A DNA stretch of 64,000 nt, from contig NZ_LT629749.1 of assembly GCF_900105065.1 (NCBI RefSeq), positions 3,472,001 through 3,536,000 of the forward strand, in the 5' to 3' direction. Positions within the stretch are counted from its first letter, which is position 1, and every line of letters begins with the position of its first letter. The translations under genes and the position numbers were made by a program. Below the pieces are notes generated by a model. It made no database searches, was not told the origin of the DNA, and worked only from the letters and a program-made list of their open reading frames with translations. Origin of the DNA: Friedmanniella luteola (GTDB taxonomy: Bacteria; Actinomycetota; Actinomycetes; Propionibacteriales; Propionibacteriaceae). Shown here one piece after another: positions 1 to 10,560 of the stretch.

Positions 1-1935
1 CGCCAGCACCATCCAGACGTCCTCCGACAGCTGGTCGCGGACGCCCTGGGCGGCCAGCGACAGCGCGGCCAGGGACTGCGCCGCGGTCCCGAGGCGGTGC
101 CGGTCGAGCAGCATCGCGCGCAGCTCGGGCATCAGCTCGGCGCCGGCTAGGAAGCCCGGGTAGGCGGTGCTCACGTGGGTCACGGCCTGCAGCAGCACCT
201 CCAGCGCCCGCCCGTGCGTGGTGTCCAGGTCGGTCTCGATGGCCAGCGTCCGGGCGGCCAGCACCAGGCGCAGCAGGTCCTCGGCCCGTTCGGCGTAGCG
301 GCCGAACCAGTACAGGTCGCTCAGCACGCGCGGCACCATGGCGGCCGGCGCCTGGGCGTTCCGCGGGTGCCCGGCGGCCTGCCGCGGCACGACCACCCGG
401 GTCGCGACGACGGGCTCGCTGCTCACCACCCAGACGTCCTTGGCCAGCCCGCCGTCGGGCGCGGTGACCAGCGGCCCGTGCCGGTCACCATCCTGGTCGG
501 CCACCCGGGCCAGCCCGCCCAGCATCGGCGTGTAGGAGGTGCCGCTGCGGACGACGAAGGAGCGCAGCACGACGTCGCGCGGGACCAGCCGCTCGGACGC
601 CGCGGTCGGCGTCGACGACAGCGGCAGCACCTCCTGGCCGACGAAGCGGTGCGGTGCCGCGTCGATCCGGGCGAGCAGCCGCTGCCGCTGGACCTCGGTC
701 AGGGCCGCGCCGACGACGCTGCGGCCGGCGTCGCGGCTGATGGGCCGGACGACGAGCTCGTCGAGGTGGGCCAGCACGTGGGCGCGGCCCTCCGGGTCGC
801 CGCACCACCACGTGTCGACCGACGGCAGCCGCAGGGGCTGGCCGAGCAGCCGCTCGCTGAGCCGGGGCAGGAACGGCAGCAGGGCCGGGTTCTCGAGGAT
901 GCCGGAGCCGAGGGTGTTGACCACGCTGACGGTGCCCCGGCGCACGCACTCCAGCAGCCCGCTCGTGCCGAGCCGCGAGCCCGAGCGCAGCTCCAGCGGG
1001 TCGGTCCAGACGGCGTCGACCCGGCGCAGGATGACGTCGACCTGCTCGGGCCGGCCGATCCCGCGCATCCACACCCGGCCGTCGCGGACGGTGAGGTCGC
1101 TCCCCTCGACCAGCGGGAACCCGAGCAGGGAGGCGACGAAGGCCTGGTCGAAGGCGGTCTCGCTGTGCGGGCCGGGGCTGAGCAGGACGACCCGCGGAGC
1201 CTCCACCGTCGGGGGTGCCGACTCGACCAGCGCCGTTCGCATGGCCTGGAAGAACGGGGTCAGCCGGTGCAGGTGGGCGGCGTGGTAGAGCTCCGGCACC
1301 ACCCGTGAGACCACGCGGCGGTTGACCATGGCGAACCCGGCCCCCGACGGCGCCTGGGTGCGGTCGGCGAGCACCTTCCAACCGCCCGTCCCGTCCCGGC
1401 CCAGGTCGGCGGCGGTGAGGAACAGCCGCTGGTTCTCCAGGGCCGTGGTGCCCACCACCGGCCGCAGGTACTCGGCGTGGTCGAGGACGACGGCGGCGGG
1501 GATGTCGCCGGAGGCGAGCAGCCGCTGCGGGCCGTAGAGGTCGGCGAGCACCGCGTCGAGCAGCTCGGCCCGCTGCACGACCCCGGCCTCCAGCACCGCC
1601 CACTCGCGGTCGTCGAGGACCAGGGGCACCGGGTCGAGCCGCCACGGCCGGGGCTGGGTGAGTGCCGTCGCCGCGGTGGGGGCCGGGTCGTCCACCACCG
1701 ACGTGGACGCACCCGGGCTGGGGGTGTAGGTGACGTTGTCGTCCTCGAGGAGCCGGGCGACCTCGCGCTGCGCGTGCGCCAGGTCGCCCTCGACGAAGCG
1801 GTCGAGGCCCCCGAGCAGGCTGGTCCACCCCCGTCGCGCCGTGCCGTCGGGGGCGGCCAGCTCGTCGAAGCCGGGCTCGGGCGAGAGGACGTCGCCCTGG
1901 CCGGCGGTGGCCAGGTAGCGGTCGAGCAGCGTCAC
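1..1935 (-). CDS. Circularly permuted ATP-grasp / alpha-E domain fusion protein (3' end outside window)
   Basis: 645 codons are visible, starting [15 protein letters not shown], and the frame is open to the window edge. The first ~530 residues match the circularly permuted type 2 ATP-grasp family (DUF404/DUF407), with the TWWCGDPEGRA segment near residue 374. From about residue 535 (LSDLYWFGRYAERAED) an alpha-E domain (DUF403) begins, truncated by the edge. Family knowledge: these proteins are predicted to ligate or modify peptides together with the transglutaminase-like partner encoded just upstream. The GTG start overlaps the upstream stop as GTGA, so the genes are translationally coupled. 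Two domains that are often separate genes are fused here. The substrate is unknown. Confidence 0.85.
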   Translation of the reverse strand, partial: MTLLDRYLATAGQGDVLSPEPGFDELAAPDGTARRGWTSLLGGLDRFVEGDLAHAQREVARLLEDDNVTYTPSPGASTSVVDDPAPTAATALTQPRPWRLDPVPLVLDDREWAVLEAGVVQRAELLDAVLADLYGPQRLLASGDIPAAVVLDHAEYLRPVVGTTALENQRLFLTAADLGRDGTGGWKVLADRTQAPSGAGFAMVNRRVVSRVVPELYHAAHLHRLTPFFQAMRTALVESAPPTVEAPRVVLLSPGPHSETAFDQAFVASLLGFPLVEGSDLTVRDGRVWMRGIGRPEQVDVILRRVDAVWTDPLELRSGSRLGTSGLLECVRRGTVSVVNTLGSGILENPALLPFLPRLSERLLGQPLRLPSVDTWWCGDPEGRAHVLAHLDELVVRPISRDAGRSVVGAALTEVQRQRLLARIDAAPHRFVGQEVLPLSSTPTAASERLVPRDVVLRSFVVRSGTSYTPMLGGLARVADQDGDRHGPLVTAPDGGLAKDVWVVSSEPVVATRVVVPRQAAGHPRNAQAPAAMVPRVLSDLYWFGRYAERAEDLLRLVLAARTLAIETDLDTTHGRALEVLLQAVTHVSTAYPGFLAGAELMPELRAMLLDRHRLGTAAQSLAALSLAAQGVRDQLSEDVWMVLA

Positions 1936-4900
1936 GGTCGCCGCTCCCGCCCGGTCGGCGGCCGTCGGCGCAGGTCCAGCGTCAACGGGTGGTCCTGCGG
2001 CGTGGTGGCCCGCCAGCCGGTCTCGGCGTCCAGGGCCGCGACGTCGATGGTGCCCGGGGTGTGCCCGAGGGCCTCGAACCGGCGGGCCCGGCGGGCCTCC
2101 GCCTCCGGCGCGCTGCCCGGCGGCGACGAGTAGGCGCGCCCGCCCGGCGGGACGACGTGGTAGGTCGCGCCGCCGAGGGAGACGCGCGCCGCGCGGTCCA
2201 CCACGTCGAGGTGCAGCGGGGCGTCCACGTCCAGGGTCGGGTGCAGCGCCGACCAGGGCTTCCAGGCCCGGTAGCGGATCCCCGCGACGTAGCGGCCCGA
2301 GGTACCGGTCGGCGCCAGCGGGACGGGGCGCCCGTTGCAGGTCAGCACCTGCCGCTCGGGCACGAAACCGGCGACGGCGACCTGGAGGCGCTCGGTCGAG
2401 GAGTCGACGTAGCGGGCGGTCCCGCCCGACGCCGCCCCGTCGCCCAGCACGGCCCACGGCTCGATGGCCTGCCGCAGCTCCAGCTCGACGGTGCTGCCGT
2501 CGGCCGCCCCCACGACGGCGACGCCCACCCGCGGGAAGCGGAACTCGGCGAAGGGGGCGAGCCAGCCGGGGTCGACGTCGAACCCGTGGGCGCGGAGGTC
2601 GGCGACGACGTCGTGCGCGTCGGCCAGCGCGAAGTGCGGCAGCAGGAAGCGTTCGTGCAGGGCGGGTCCCCAGCGCACCAGCGGTCCCGTGTACGGCTCC
2701 TCGGCGAAGCGGGCGACCAGCGCCCGGACCAGCAGGGCCTGGACCAGCGCCATGTCGGGGTGCGGCGGCATCTCGAAGGCGCGGAGCTCGAGCAGCCCGA
2801 GCCGGCCGCGGGTCGCGTCGGGGTCCCACAGCTTGTCGACGCAGAACTCGGAGCGGTGCGTGTTCCCGGTGAGGTCGGTGAGCAGGTGCCGCAGCGCCCG
2901 GTCGACCCGCCAGGGCCGGAGGTCGTCGGCGGGCAGCGCGGCGATCTCGGCGAACGCCGTCTCGAGCTCGTAGACCGCCTCGGGCCGGCCCTCGTCGGCG
3001 CGCGGGGCCTGGCTGGTGGCGCCGACGAAGCGGCCCGAGAACAGGTAGGACAGCGACGGGTGGTGCTGCCAGTAGGTGAGCATGCTGACGAGCAGGTCGG
3101 GCCGGCGGAGCATCGGCGAGCGCGCCGGGGTGGGACCGCCGAGCGTCAGGTGGTTGCCGCCGCCGGTCCCGGTGTGCCGCCCGTCCAGGGCGAACGTGTC
3201 GGCGCCCAGCCCTTCCTCGTGCGCCAGCCGGTGCAGGGTGCGGGTGAGCTCGCTGAGCTCGGCCCAGCTCGACGTCGGGTGCAGGTTGACCTCGACGACG
3301 CCCGGGTCGGGCGTCACGCCCAGCGTGCGGACCCGCGGGTCGGGAGGCGGTCCGTAGCCCTCGAGCACCACCGGGGTGCCCAGCTCGGCCGCGCACTGCT
3401 CCACCAGCCGGACCAGCTCGACGAACCGGTCGAGCCGCTCCAGCGGGGGCAGGAAGACGTGCACGGCGCCGTCGCGGGCCTCCACGACGAGGGCGGTCCG
3501 GACGGTGACCTCGTCGGGGTCGGCGGCGACGGCCCGCAGGCCCTCGGTCGCGTCGGGCAGCGGCTCGTCGGGGCTCGTGGAGCCGGCCTCCCCGGGGAAG
3601 TCCGGGTCCCGCCAGGAGAGCCCGTCCAGCGGCAACCGCATCCCGGCCGGGTAGTCGCCGGGCGACAGGACGAGCCGGCCGCGCCGGGTCCGCCAGGTCG
3701 GGCTGGCCCAGTCGCCGCCGAACCAGGAGGGGGCCAGCGGCAGCGCCCAGGCCACGGGCCCGGTCTCGCCGGCGTCGAGCGCAGCCACCAGCGCCGCGTC
3801 GGGGGTCGGGGCGTCGGCGTCCGGACGGGGCCCGGCCGGTTGCCGGACCTCCGCGACCAGGGCGGCCAACGGGTCCTCGAAGCAGGGCTGGGCCTGCGCC
3901 GCGGGCAGCCCGGCCCCGGTGGCGATCCGGGCGGCGAGCGCGGCGGCGCGGGCCGGGGCGTCCGCCGTCGGCGAGCTCGGGGCGTGCGGGTCGGCGAGCA
4001 GGGCCGGGTCGCGCCACAGCGGCTGGCCGTCGCTGCGCCACACCAGGCCGATCTCCCAGCGCGGCCGCTCCTCGCCCGGGTACCAGCGGCCCTGGCTGCG
4101 CAGCACCAGACCACCGCGCGCGTACCGCTCCGCCAGCCGGCGGGCCAACCCGTCGGCGAGCCGTCGCTTGTCGGGCCCGTCCGCGGCGACGGTCCACTCC
4201 GGGGACGTGCGGTCCGTCAGGGAGACGAAGGTGGGCTCCCCGCCCATGGTCAGCTCCAGCCCGGCGGCCGTCAGCCGCTCGTCGACGTGCTCACCGAGCC
4301 GCTGCTGGTGCACCACCTGGTCCGGGGCGTAGGGGCGGCTGACCCGTGGGTCCTCCTGCACCCGGACGACGGTGGTGGAGAACTCCAGCCGGGTGTCGCC
4401 GGGCTCGGTCGCGCCGGTGATCGCGGCCGCCGACGACGGCTGCGGGGTCGCCGCCAGCGGGATGTGGCCCTCGCCGGCGAGCAGGCCCGACGTCGCGTCG
4501 AGCCCGATCCAGCCGGCACCGGGCAGGTAGACCTCGGCCCAGGCGTGCAGGTCGGCGACGTCCTCCGCCGGGGCACCCGGGGCGGGCTCGTCGGGCGCGA
4601 GCTGGACGAGGTAGCCGGACACGAACCGGGCCGCCAGCCCGAAGTGCCGGAGCGCGGCGACCAGCAGCCAGGCGGAGTCGCGGCAGCTGCCGACCGCCCG
4701 GGTCAGGGTCTCCTCGGGCGTCTGGACGCCCTCCTCCATCCGCAGCGAGTACGCGACGCCGGTGTGGACCGCGGTGTTGAGCGCGACCACGACGTCGACG
4801 GTCGACCGGCCGGCGGGGGTGCCGGCGCGCAGGGTGTCCAACCAGCCGGAGAGCGCCGGGCTGGTGGCGGTGTCCGGCCGGCCCAGGTAGGGCTGCAGGT

Positions 4901-5237
4901 CAGCGGTCAGCTCGTCGTCGTAGCGGAAGGGGTAGGTGCCGGCGTACGGCTCGACGAAGAAGTCGAAGGGGTTGAGGACGGCGAGGTCCGCCACCAGACC
5001 GACGGTGATGTCGAGGGTGTCGGCCGGCGTCGGGAAGACCACGCGCGCGAGGTGGTTGCCGAACGGGTCCTGCTGCCAGTTGAGGAAGTGGTCAGCCGGG
5101 CTGACGGCCAGGGAGTAGGCGACCACGGGGGTGCGCGTGTGCGGCGCGGGCCGCAGCCGGATGACGTGCGGGCCGAGGCCGACGGCCCGGTCGAACCGGT
5201 AGGTGGTGCGGTGCTCCAGCGCGACCTTGGTGCTCAA
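1932..5237 (-). CDS. Transglutaminase-like / DUF2126 protein
   Basis: About 1101 aa. The N-terminal ~300 residues are a bacterial transglutaminase-like cysteine protease fold: Cys in GSCRDSAW (~183), His in HAWAEVY (~230), and Asp in GLDATSG. From about residue 330 ([10 protein letters not shown]) the DUF2126 domain follows, with the [20 protein letters not shown] segment. The start is taken as TTG at 5237 because GGGAGGT lies five bases upstream and the conserved N-terminus ([18 protein letters not shown]) begins there; the frame remains open upstream, but only as antisense of ahcY. It forms a two-gene operon with the ATP-grasp/alpha-E gene. Family members are predicted peptide-bond enzymes of unknown substrate. 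Confidence 0.88.
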   Translation of the reverse strand: MSTKVALEHRTTYRFDRAVGLGPHVIRLRPAPHTRTPVVAYSLAVSPADHFLNWQQDPFGNHLARVVFPTPADTLDITVGLVADLAVLNPFDFFVEPYAGTYPFRYDDELTADLQPYLGRPDTATSPALSGWLDTLRAGTPAGRSTVDVVVALNTAVHTGVAYSLRMEEGVQTPEETLTRAVGSCRDSAWLLVAALRHFGLAARFVSGYLVQLAPDEPAPGAPAEDVADLHAWAEVYLPGAGWIGLDATSGLLAGEGHIPLAATPQPSSAAAITGATEPGDTRLEFSTTVVRVQEDPRVSRPYAPDQVVHQQRLGEHVDERLTAAGLELTMGGEPTFVSLTDRTSPEWTVAADGPDKRRLADGLARRLAERYARGGLVLRSQGRWYPGEERPRWEIGLVWRSDGQPLWRDPALLADPHAPSSPTADAPARAAALAARIATGAGLPAAQAQPCFEDPLAALVAEVRQPAGPRPDADAPTPDAALVAALDAGETGPVAWALPLAPSWFGGDWASPTWRTRRGRLVLSPGDYPAGMRLPLDGLSWRDPDFPGEAGSTSPDEPLPDATEGLRAVAADPDEVTVRTALVVEARDGAVHVFLPPLERLDRFVELVRLVEQCAAELGTPVVLEGYGPPPDPRVRTLGVTPDPGVVEVNLHPTSSWAELSELTRTLHRLAHEEGLGADTFALDGRHTGTGGGNHLTLGGPTPARSPMLRRPDLLVSMLTYWQHHPSLSYLFSGRFVGATSQAPRADEGRPEAVYELETAFAEIAALPADDLRPWRVDRALRHLLTDLTGNTHRSEFCVDKLWDPDATRGRLGLLELRAFEMPPHPDMALVQALLVRALVARFAEEPYTGPLVRWGPALHERFLLPHFALADAHDVVADLRAHGFDVDPGWLAPFAEFRFPRVGVAVVGAADGSTVELELRQAIEPWAVLGDGAASGGTARYVDSSTERLQVAVAGFVPERQVLTCNGRPVPLAPTGTSGRYVAGIRYRAWKPWSALHPTLDVDAPLHLDVVDRAARVSLGGATYHVVPPGGRAYSSPPGSAPEAEARRARRFEALGHTPGTIDVAALDAETGWRATTPQDHPLTLDLRRRPPTGRERRP

Positions 5238-5282
5238 CGACGACCTCCCTGACCTGCCCGGCGGGCACAGACGGGGACGGGA

Positions 5283-5302
5283 GCCGGACGACGACGTCCG
5301 GC
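5283..5302 (-). terminator. Hairpin downstream of ahcY
   Basis: A perfect 8-bp stem (GCCGGACG / CGTCCGGC) with a 4-base loop lies between the ahcY stop (5327) and the start of the next minus-strand gene. There is no T tract, as is common for actinobacterial terminators. It could be a terminator or processing site. Confidence 0.45.
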
Positions 5303-5326
5303 CCCGTCCGGACCTGCGAGCCTGCC

Positions 5327-6763
5327 TCAGTAGCGGTACTGGTCGGACTTGAAGGGCCCCGTCAGCGGCACGCCCAGGTAGTCGGCCTGCTTCTCGGTCA
5401 GCTCGGTGAGCTTCACCCCGAGGGCGTCGAGGTGCAGCCGGGCGACGGCCTCGTCCAGGTGCTTGGGCAGCACGTAGACCCCGATCGGGTACTCGTCGGG
5501 CTTGGTGTACAGCTCGATCTGGGCCAGCACCTGGTTGGTGAAGGAGTTGCTCATGACGAAGCTGGGGTGCCCCGTGGCGTTGCCGAGGTTCATCAGCCGG
5601 CCCTCGCTGAGCACGATGACGGAGCGCTCGTCCTCGGTCCCGGCGTCGAAGACCCACTGGTCGACCTGCGGCTTGATCCGCACGCGGGTGGTGTCGGACC
5701 GCTTGGCCAGCCCGGCCATGTCGATCTCGTTGTCGAAGTGGCCGATGTTGGCCACGATCGCCTGGTTCTTCATCCGGCTCATCTGGTCGGCGGTGATGAC
5801 GCCGAGGCAGCCCGTGGCGGTGACGAAGATGTCGATGCTCGGCAGGGCCTCCTCCAGGGTGAGGACCTGGAAGCCGTCCATCGCCGCCTGCAGCGCGCAG
5901 ATCGGGTCGACCTCGGTGACGATCACCCGGGCGCCCTGGCCGCGCAGCGCCTCGGCACAGCCCTTGCCGACGTCGCCGTAGCCGCAGACGACGACCGTCT
6001 TGCCGCCGATCAGCACGTCCGTGGCCCGGTTCAGCCCGTCGACCAGGGAGTGCCGGGTGCCGTACTTGTTGTCGAACTTGGACTTGGTCACCGAGTCGTT
6101 GACGTTGATGGCCGGGAACAGCAGCTGGTCGCCGCGGAACATCTCGTACAGCCGGTGCACCCCGGTGGTGGTCTCCTCGGTGACGCCCTGGATGGCGCTG
6201 CCGATGGCGAGCCAGTCGACCCCTTCGGCGAGGCTGCGCTTGATCAGCGCGATGATGACGTGCAGCTCCTCCGGGTCGTCGTCCTCGGCCTCGGGCACCT
6301 CGCCGGTCTTGAGCGCCTCGACCGCGCGGTGCACGAGCAGGGTGGCGTCTCCGCCGTCGTCGAGGATCATGTTGGCGAGCTTGCCGTCGGGCCAGCGCAG
6401 GATCTCCAGCGTCTGGTCCCAGTACTCCTCCAGCGACTCGCCCTTCCAGGCGAACACCGGCGAGCCGGCCGGGGCGTCGGGGGTGCCGTCACCCACGACG
6501 ACGGCCGCCGCGGCCTGGTCCTGGGTGGAGAAGATGTTGCAGCTGGCCCAGCGCACCTCGGCCCCCAGCTCCACCAGCGTCTCGATCAGCACCGCCGTCT
6601 GGGTGGTCATGTGGATCGACCCGGCGATCCGGGCGCCGGCCAGGGGCTTCGACTCGCCGAACTGCTCGCGCATGGCCATCAGCCCCGGCATCTCGTGCTC
6701 GGCGAGCTTGATCTCGAGGCGGCCGTACTCGGCCAGGGTCAGATCTGCGACGCGGTAGTCCAT
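5327..6763 (-). CDS. ahcY: S-adenosyl-L-homocysteine hydrolase (adenosylhomocysteinase)
   Basis: 478 aa, cytoplasmic, NAD-dependent. It reversibly splits S-adenosylhomocysteine to adenosine and homocysteine, removing the product inhibitor of methyltransferases. Visible hallmarks are an N-terminal [15 protein letters not shown], the [16 protein letters not shown] substrate region, the NAD-binding [17 protein letters not shown] (~residue 261) and the family-typical C-terminus KSDQYRY. ATG 6763 is preferred to an upstream in-frame start because TAGGCT lies seven bases before it, a leaderless arrangement. The ~40-residue insert rich in D/E after the N-terminal third is normal for actinobacterial enzymes. 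Confidence 0.97.
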   Translation of the reverse strand: MDYRVADLTLAEYGRLEIKLAEHEMPGLMAMREQFGESKPLAGARIAGSIHMTTQTAVLIETLVELGAEVRWASCNIFSTQDQAAAAVVVGDGTPDAPAGSPVFAWKGESLEEYWDQTLEILRWPDGKLANMILDDGGDATLLVHRAVEALKTGEVPEAEDDDPEELHVIIALIKRSLAEGVDWLAIGSAIQGVTEETTTGVHRLYEMFRGDQLLFPAINVNDSVTKSKFDNKYGTRHSLVDGLNRATDVLIGGKTVVVCGYGDVGKGCAEALRGQGARVIVTEVDPICALQAAMDGFQVLTLEEALPSIDIFVTATGCLGVITADQMSRMKNQAIVANIGHFDNEIDMAGLAKRSDTTRVRIKPQVDQWVFDAGTEDERSVIVLSEGRLMNLGNATGHPSFVMSNSFTNQVLAQIELYTKPDEYPIGVYVLPKHLDEAVARLHLDALGVKLTELTEKQADYLGVPLTGPFKSDQYRY

Positions 6764-6770
6764 GACGACC

Positions 6771-6776
6771 AGCCTA
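6771..6776 (-). promoter_or_regulatory. -10 box of leaderless ahcY promoter
   Basis: TAGGCT on the minus strand, seven bases upstream of ATG 6763, with no Shine-Dalgarno sequence in between. Transcription would start at or next to the A of the start codon. Confidence 0.6.
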
Positions 6777-6824
6777 GGGGCTGCCACCGACAGCGGCGCA
6801 CCGCGGCCGGACGGCCGGACCGGC

Positions 6825-7808
6825 TCAGTGGGCGGGAGCGCCGGGCCGGTCGGGGCGCGGGTCGGGGGTGTAGTCGGCGCGGAAGACGTCGGGCTCGAGG
6901 TAGAGCGAGGTGACCATGGGCTCGGCCTGCCGGATGGCCCGCTCGGCCGCGTCGATCACGTCCGCGATCTCGGCGGCCGTCCCCGCGGCCGGGACGGCGA
7001 TCTTCGCGGCGACGAGGATCTCCTCGGGGCCCATGTGCAGGGTCTTCATGTGGATGAGGCGCTCGACGCCCGGCGTGCCGGCGATGGCGCCCTCGATCCG
7101 GCCCACCGCGTCCGGGCTGGCCGACTCTCCGAGCAGCAGGCTCTTGGTCTCGTACGCCAGCGTGATGGCCACGGCGACCAGCAGCACACCGATCGCCGCG
7201 GTGCCGACGACGTCGAACATGCCGTTGCGGGTGATGAGGGTGAGCCCGACCCCGAAGAGGGCGAACGCCAGCCCGAGCAGGGCGGCGAAGTCCTCCAGCA
7301 GGATCACCGGCAGCTCCGGGGCCTTGGCCGACTTGATGAACCGGCCCAGGCTCTGCTGCCCGCGGGCCTTGTTCGCCTCGCGGACCGCGGTCCGGAACGA
7401 GAGCGACTCGGCGATGATCGCGGCGCCGAGGACGGCCAGCGGGACCCACCACCAGCGGCTGTCGACGAGGTCGCCGCCCTCGCCGGCGTGCACCTCCTCG
7501 TACTTGTGGTAGGCCTCGTAGAGCGCGAAGACACCACCGATGCTGAACAGCACGATGGAGACCAGGAACGCGAAGATGTACCGCTCGCGGCCGTAGCCGA
7601 AGGGGTGCTCCGCCGTCGCGGACCGCTGGGAGCGCTTCCCGCCGACCAGCAGCAGCACCTGGTTGCCGGAGTCGGCCAGCGAGTGGATGGCCTCGGCCAG
7701 CATCGACGAGGCGCCGGTCAGCAGCCACGCGCCGAACTTGGTCACGGCGATCGCCAGGTTCGCGGCCAGCGCCGCGACGACAGCCTTGGTCCCACCCTCG
7801 GTGCTCAC
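6825..7808 (-). CDS. Cation diffusion facilitator (CDF) family transporter
   Basis: 327 aa inner-membrane protein. Transmembrane helix 2 carries the CDF metal-site motif [11 protein letters not shown], followed by [20 protein letters not shown], which is typical of the SLC30A9-like branch. About six hydrophobic segments precede a C-terminal cytoplasmic domain with the [18 protein letters not shown] region. CDF proteins export divalent metals (Zn, Mn, Fe or Co) in exchange for protons; specificity cannot be read here. The start is GTG 7808. It lies 46 bases after the SIS-domain gene in the same direction, so it is probably part of the manB operon. Confidence 0.9.
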   Translation of the reverse strand: MSTEGGTKAVVAALAANLAIAVTKFGAWLLTGASSMLAEAIHSLADSGNQVLLLVGGKRSQRSATAEHPFGYGRERYIFAFLVSIVLFSIGGVFALYEAYHKYEEVHAGEGGDLVDSRWWWVPLAVLGAAIIAESLSFRTAVREANKARGQQSLGRFIKSAKAPELPVILLEDFAALLGLAFALFGVGLTLITRNGMFDVVGTAAIGVLLVAVAITLAYETKSLLLGESASPDAVGRIEGAIAGTPGVERLIHMKTLHMGPEEILVAAKIAVPAAGTAAEIADVIDAAERAIRQAEPMVTSLYLEPDVFRADYTPDPRPDRPGAPAH

Positions 7809-7854
7809 GCACGGATCCTCTCAGACCCGGCGGGGGTGCTGTCGCAGGGTGAGC

Positions 7855-8877
7855 TCAGACCTCGACGTAGCGGCCGAGCCCGACGGCCAGGTAGACCGAG
7901 GCGAACATGCCCGTCTGGATCAGCCGGGCGTAGCGCTCGACGTCCGAGCCGTGGTGCTGGCTGACGGTGCAGACACGGATGTCCTGGTGCTCGGCCGCGG
8001 CCCGGAGCCGGTTGAGGTCCCGGCGCACCAGGCTCTCCTGGCTGCCGTCGTCGAGCAGCACGAGGGCGGGCCGGCGGTCGGCGTCGGCGGCGTCCTCGAA
8101 CGGGTCGGCGAACGGGTCGCGCGGCACCTGCGACTCCAGGATCGGCAGCAGCTCGTCGGCGTGCGCGGCCAGCGCGGCCCGGCCGCTGGCCGCCCGCAGC
8201 GCCTCGGCGACCCGGCGGCCCGCCCGGGCCGCGAGCACGGTGCCGCCCCAGACCAGGGGCTGGGCCTCGGCCAGGCTGACGGCCAGGTCCTTGGCCGGGT
8301 TCTCGGACACGTCCAGGAAGGGCGAGCAGTCGGCGGCCACCTGGTCCAGCGCGTCGGCGACGGCGTCGGGGTCGACGGCGGGACCCAGGCCCAGCCGGTG
8401 CAGGCCGGCGAGCGTGACCACGGCGGCCGAGAGCGGGTCGGCGGCCGACGTGGGCAGCAGCACGGTGAAGCGGGAGGCCGCGTGCTCGGCGACCAGGGAG
8501 GACTCGGGGCAGGCGATGAGCAGCTGGCAGCCGCGCCGGACGGCCTCGTGGACCCCGGCGACCAGGCCGGTCTCGGCGCCGCCGCTGGCCATCACCACGA
8601 CGAGGTCGAGCGCGCCCACCCAGCCGGGCAGGCCGTAGGCCGGCCAGGCCACGAACGGCACCGGGCAGACCGGCTCCAGCACCGCCCGGACCAGCCGGGC
8701 CTCCGACCCCGCGGCGATGACGGCCCGCGGCCGGACGTCGCTGGTCAGGGTGGCGAGCGGGCGCTCGGCGTCGGCGGCCTCGCGGCGCACCCGGGCGCCG
8801 GCCTCGGCGAGCCGGCGCAGCACCGGGTCGGCCGCGTCCAGCGCGGAGCGGTCCTCCAGCAGGGCGTCCTCGAACAC
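7855..8877 (-). CDS. SIS-domain protein, phosphoglucose/phosphomannose isomerase-like (TobH type)
   Basis: 340 aa. The middle has an SIS-like sugar-phosphate binding segment (LDLVVVMASGGAETGL; CQLLIACPESS) and the C-terminal half resembles the bifunctional PGI/PMI family C-terminal domain. The gene sits directly after manB and the Trm112-like gene, the same place as Rv3256c in mycobacteria, so a role in mannose or glucose phosphate interconversion is plausible but not proven. The catalytic Glu/His of true PGI/PMI enzymes are not obvious. The GTG start at 8877 is five bases after the preceding stop. Confidence 0.75.
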   Translation of the reverse strand: MFEDALLEDRSALDAADPVLRRLAEAGARVRREAADAERPLATLTSDVRPRAVIAAGSEARLVRAVLEPVCPVPFVAWPAYGLPGWVGALDLVVVMASGGAETGLVAGVHEAVRRGCQLLIACPESSLVAEHAASRFTVLLPTSAADPLSAAVVTLAGLHRLGLGPAVDPDAVADALDQVAADCSPFLDVSENPAKDLAVSLAEAQPLVWGGTVLAARAGRRVAEALRAASGRAALAAHADELLPILESQVPRDPFADPFEDAADADRRPALVLLDDGSQESLVRRDLNRLRAAAEHQDIRVCTVSQHHGSDVERYARLIQTGMFASVYLAVGLGRYVEV

Positions 8878-8882
8878 GGCGG

Positions 8883-9071
8883 TCAGCCCGCGTCGGGTCG
8901 ACGGGCCTCGTCGATCAGCAGCACGGGGATGCCCTGACGGACGGGGTAGGCCAGGCCGCAGTCGGCCGCCAGGCAGACCAGCTCCTCGCGCTCGTGGTCC
9001 ACGGCGAGGGCGCCGTGGCAGTTGGGGCAGGCCAGGATCTCCAGCAGCTCGGGAGCCAGCTCGACAGCCAT
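8883..9071 (-). CDS. Trm112-family zinc-ribbon-like protein
   Basis: 62 aa. [15 protein letters not shown] gives the first CPxC zinc knuckle and the later [22 protein letters not shown] matches the Trm112/YcaR pattern. Start ATG 9071 has AGGAGA five bases upstream. In eukaryotes and archaea Trm112 activates methyltransferases; bacterial members have no settled function. It sits between manB and the SIS gene, a placement common in actinobacteria. Confidence 0.85.
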   Translation of the reverse strand: MAVELAPELLEILACPNCHGALAVDHEREELVCLAADCGLAYPVRQGIPVLLIDEARRPDAG

Positions 9072-9145
9072 CGTTCTCCTTCGGTCGTGCGGTGGGCCCG
9101 GTGACGGGTGCTCGGTGCTGCGCGTGCTCGGTGGCGCGGCGCCGG

Positions 9146-10498
9146 TCAGCGCCGGATGAGCCCGAGGACCTCGTCGCGCAGCGACTCCATCATGGCCCCC
9201 GTGCGCGCCTCCACGTTCAGCCGGAGCAGCGGCTCGGTGTTGCTGGGGCGCACGTTGACCCACCAGTCGTCCCCGGCGACGGTCAGGCCGTCGACGTGGT
9301 CGGCCTGGCCCCGGCCGGTGAAGGCCTCCTCGACGCGCGCGATCGCGGCGGGGGCGTCGGTGACGGTGGAGTTCAGCTCGCCCGAGGGCACGTAGCGGGT
9401 GTACGCGGCGCTGAGCGACGACAGCGGCTCGTCCCCGTGGCCGAGCAGGGCCAGCACGTGGAGGGCGGCGAGCATGCCGGTGTCGGCCCCCCAGAAGTCG
9501 CGGAAGTAGTAGTGCGCGGAGTGCTCGCCGCCGAAGATCGCGTCGTGCTCGGCCATCGCGGCCTTGACGAAGGTGTGGCCGACGCGGGTGATGACGATCT
9601 CCCCGCCCAGCTCCTGCACGATCTCGGGCACCGACCACGAGGTGATCTTGTTGCAGACGACGGTGCTGCCGGGCTCGCGCTGCAGCTCGGCCCGCGCGAT
9701 CATCGCCGTCACCGTCGAGGGCGTGACCACCTCGCCGCGCTCGTCGATGACGAAGCAGCGGTCGGCGTCGCCGTCGAAGACGAGGGCGAGGTCGGCGCCG
9801 TGCTCGCGCACCGCGTTCTGGGCGTCGACGAGGTTCTCCGGCTCCAGCGGGTTCGGCTGGTGGTTGGGGAAGGTGCCGTCGGGATCGGTGTAGAGGCCGA
9901 TGAGCTCCAGGTCCAGCGTGCCCAGCACGGCGGGCAGGGTGTGGCCGGCCATCCCGTTGCCGGCGTCGGCGACCACGGTGAGCCGGCGGATGCCGCTGAG
10001 GTCGACCAGCGAGAGCAGGTGCTCGGCGTAGGCCGGCAGCAGGTCCTGCTCCGTCCGGGTGCCCCGCGCCGCGGCCGGCCCGGGCGGGGTCCCCTGGGCG
10101 CGCTCGGCGATCTCGACCAGCTGCGCCGGGTCGATCGGCCGGGCGCCGGGGAGGCAGAACTTGATGCCGTTGTAGGCGGCCGGGTTGTGGCTGGCCGTGA
10201 ACATCGCGCCCGGCCGGTCCAGCCGGCCCGAGGCGAACCACAGCTCGTCGGTGCTGGCCAGGCCGATGTCGAGGACGTCGACGCCCCGGCTCAGCACGCC
10301 GTCGGTGAAGGCGGCCGACATCCGCTCACCGCTGACGCGCATGTCCCGGCCGAGGACCAGCTGGGCGCCGGGAGGCAGCCCGAGCACGTCGACCAGTGCC
10401 ACACCGATGGCGAACGCCCCCGCCTCGTCCCACTGGGGGTCCGGTCCCTCGGTGATGCCGCGGATGTCGTTCGCCTTGAAGATTTCCTGGGTGATCAT
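9146..10498 (-). CDS. manB: Phosphomannomutase / phosphoglucomutase
   Basis: 450 aa alpha-D-phosphohexomutase that converts mannose-6-phosphate to mannose-1-phosphate, feeding GDP-mannose made by the manC product 11 kb away. It has the catalytic phosphoserine loop [15 protein letters not shown] (~residue 101), the Mg-binding DGDADR (~244), the sugar-binding [13 protein letters not shown] and the C-terminal phosphate-binding [12 protein letters not shown] (~419). The start ATG 10498 is preceded by TAGAGT eight bases upstream, so it is probably leaderless. It heads the manB-Trm112-SIS-(CDF) gene set. Confidence 0.95.
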   Translation of the reverse strand: MITQEIFKANDIRGITEGPDPQWDEAGAFAIGVALVDVLGLPPGAQLVLGRDMRVSGERMSAAFTDGVLSRGVDVLDIGLASTDELWFASGRLDRPGAMFTASHNPAAYNGIKFCLPGARPIDPAQLVEIAERAQGTPPGPAAARGTRTEQDLLPAYAEHLLSLVDLSGIRRLTVVADAGNGMAGHTLPAVLGTLDLELIGLYTDPDGTFPNHQPNPLEPENLVDAQNAVREHGADLALVFDGDADRCFVIDERGEVVTPSTVTAMIARAELQREPGSTVVCNKITSWSVPEIVQELGGEIVITRVGHTFVKAAMAEHDAIFGGEHSAHYYFRDFWGADTGMLAALHVLALLGHGDEPLSSLSAAYTRYVPSGELNSTVTDAPAAIARVEEAFTGRGQADHVDGLTVAGDDWWVNVRPSNTEPLLRLNVEARTGAMMESLRDEVLGLIRR

Positions 10499-10506
10499 CG
10501 AGCGGC

Positions 10507-10512
10507 ACTCTA
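10507..10512 (-). promoter_or_regulatory. -10 box upstream of manB
   Basis: TAGAGT on the minus strand, eight bases before ATG 10498. No ribosome binding site lies between. Confidence 0.55.
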
Positions 10513-10560
10513 CTGATTCCCGCGGCTCGCGCTCGCCGCCCCCTCTCCGCGGGTGGCGCC

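Noticed and set aside
1989-5252. Open frame of over 1,000 codons on the plus strand opposite the transglutaminase gene
   Set aside because: Same GC shadow effect; no motifs, and the minus strand has catalytic residues in order.
5238-5657. Upstream extension of the transglutaminase frame into ahcY
   Set aside because: It overlaps the clear ahcY coding sequence antisense; the family N-terminus and ribosome binding site point to TTG 5237.
6764-6824. Possible SAM/SAH riboswitch ahead of ahcY
   Set aside because: The -10 box is seven bases before the start codon, so no leader exists to hold one.
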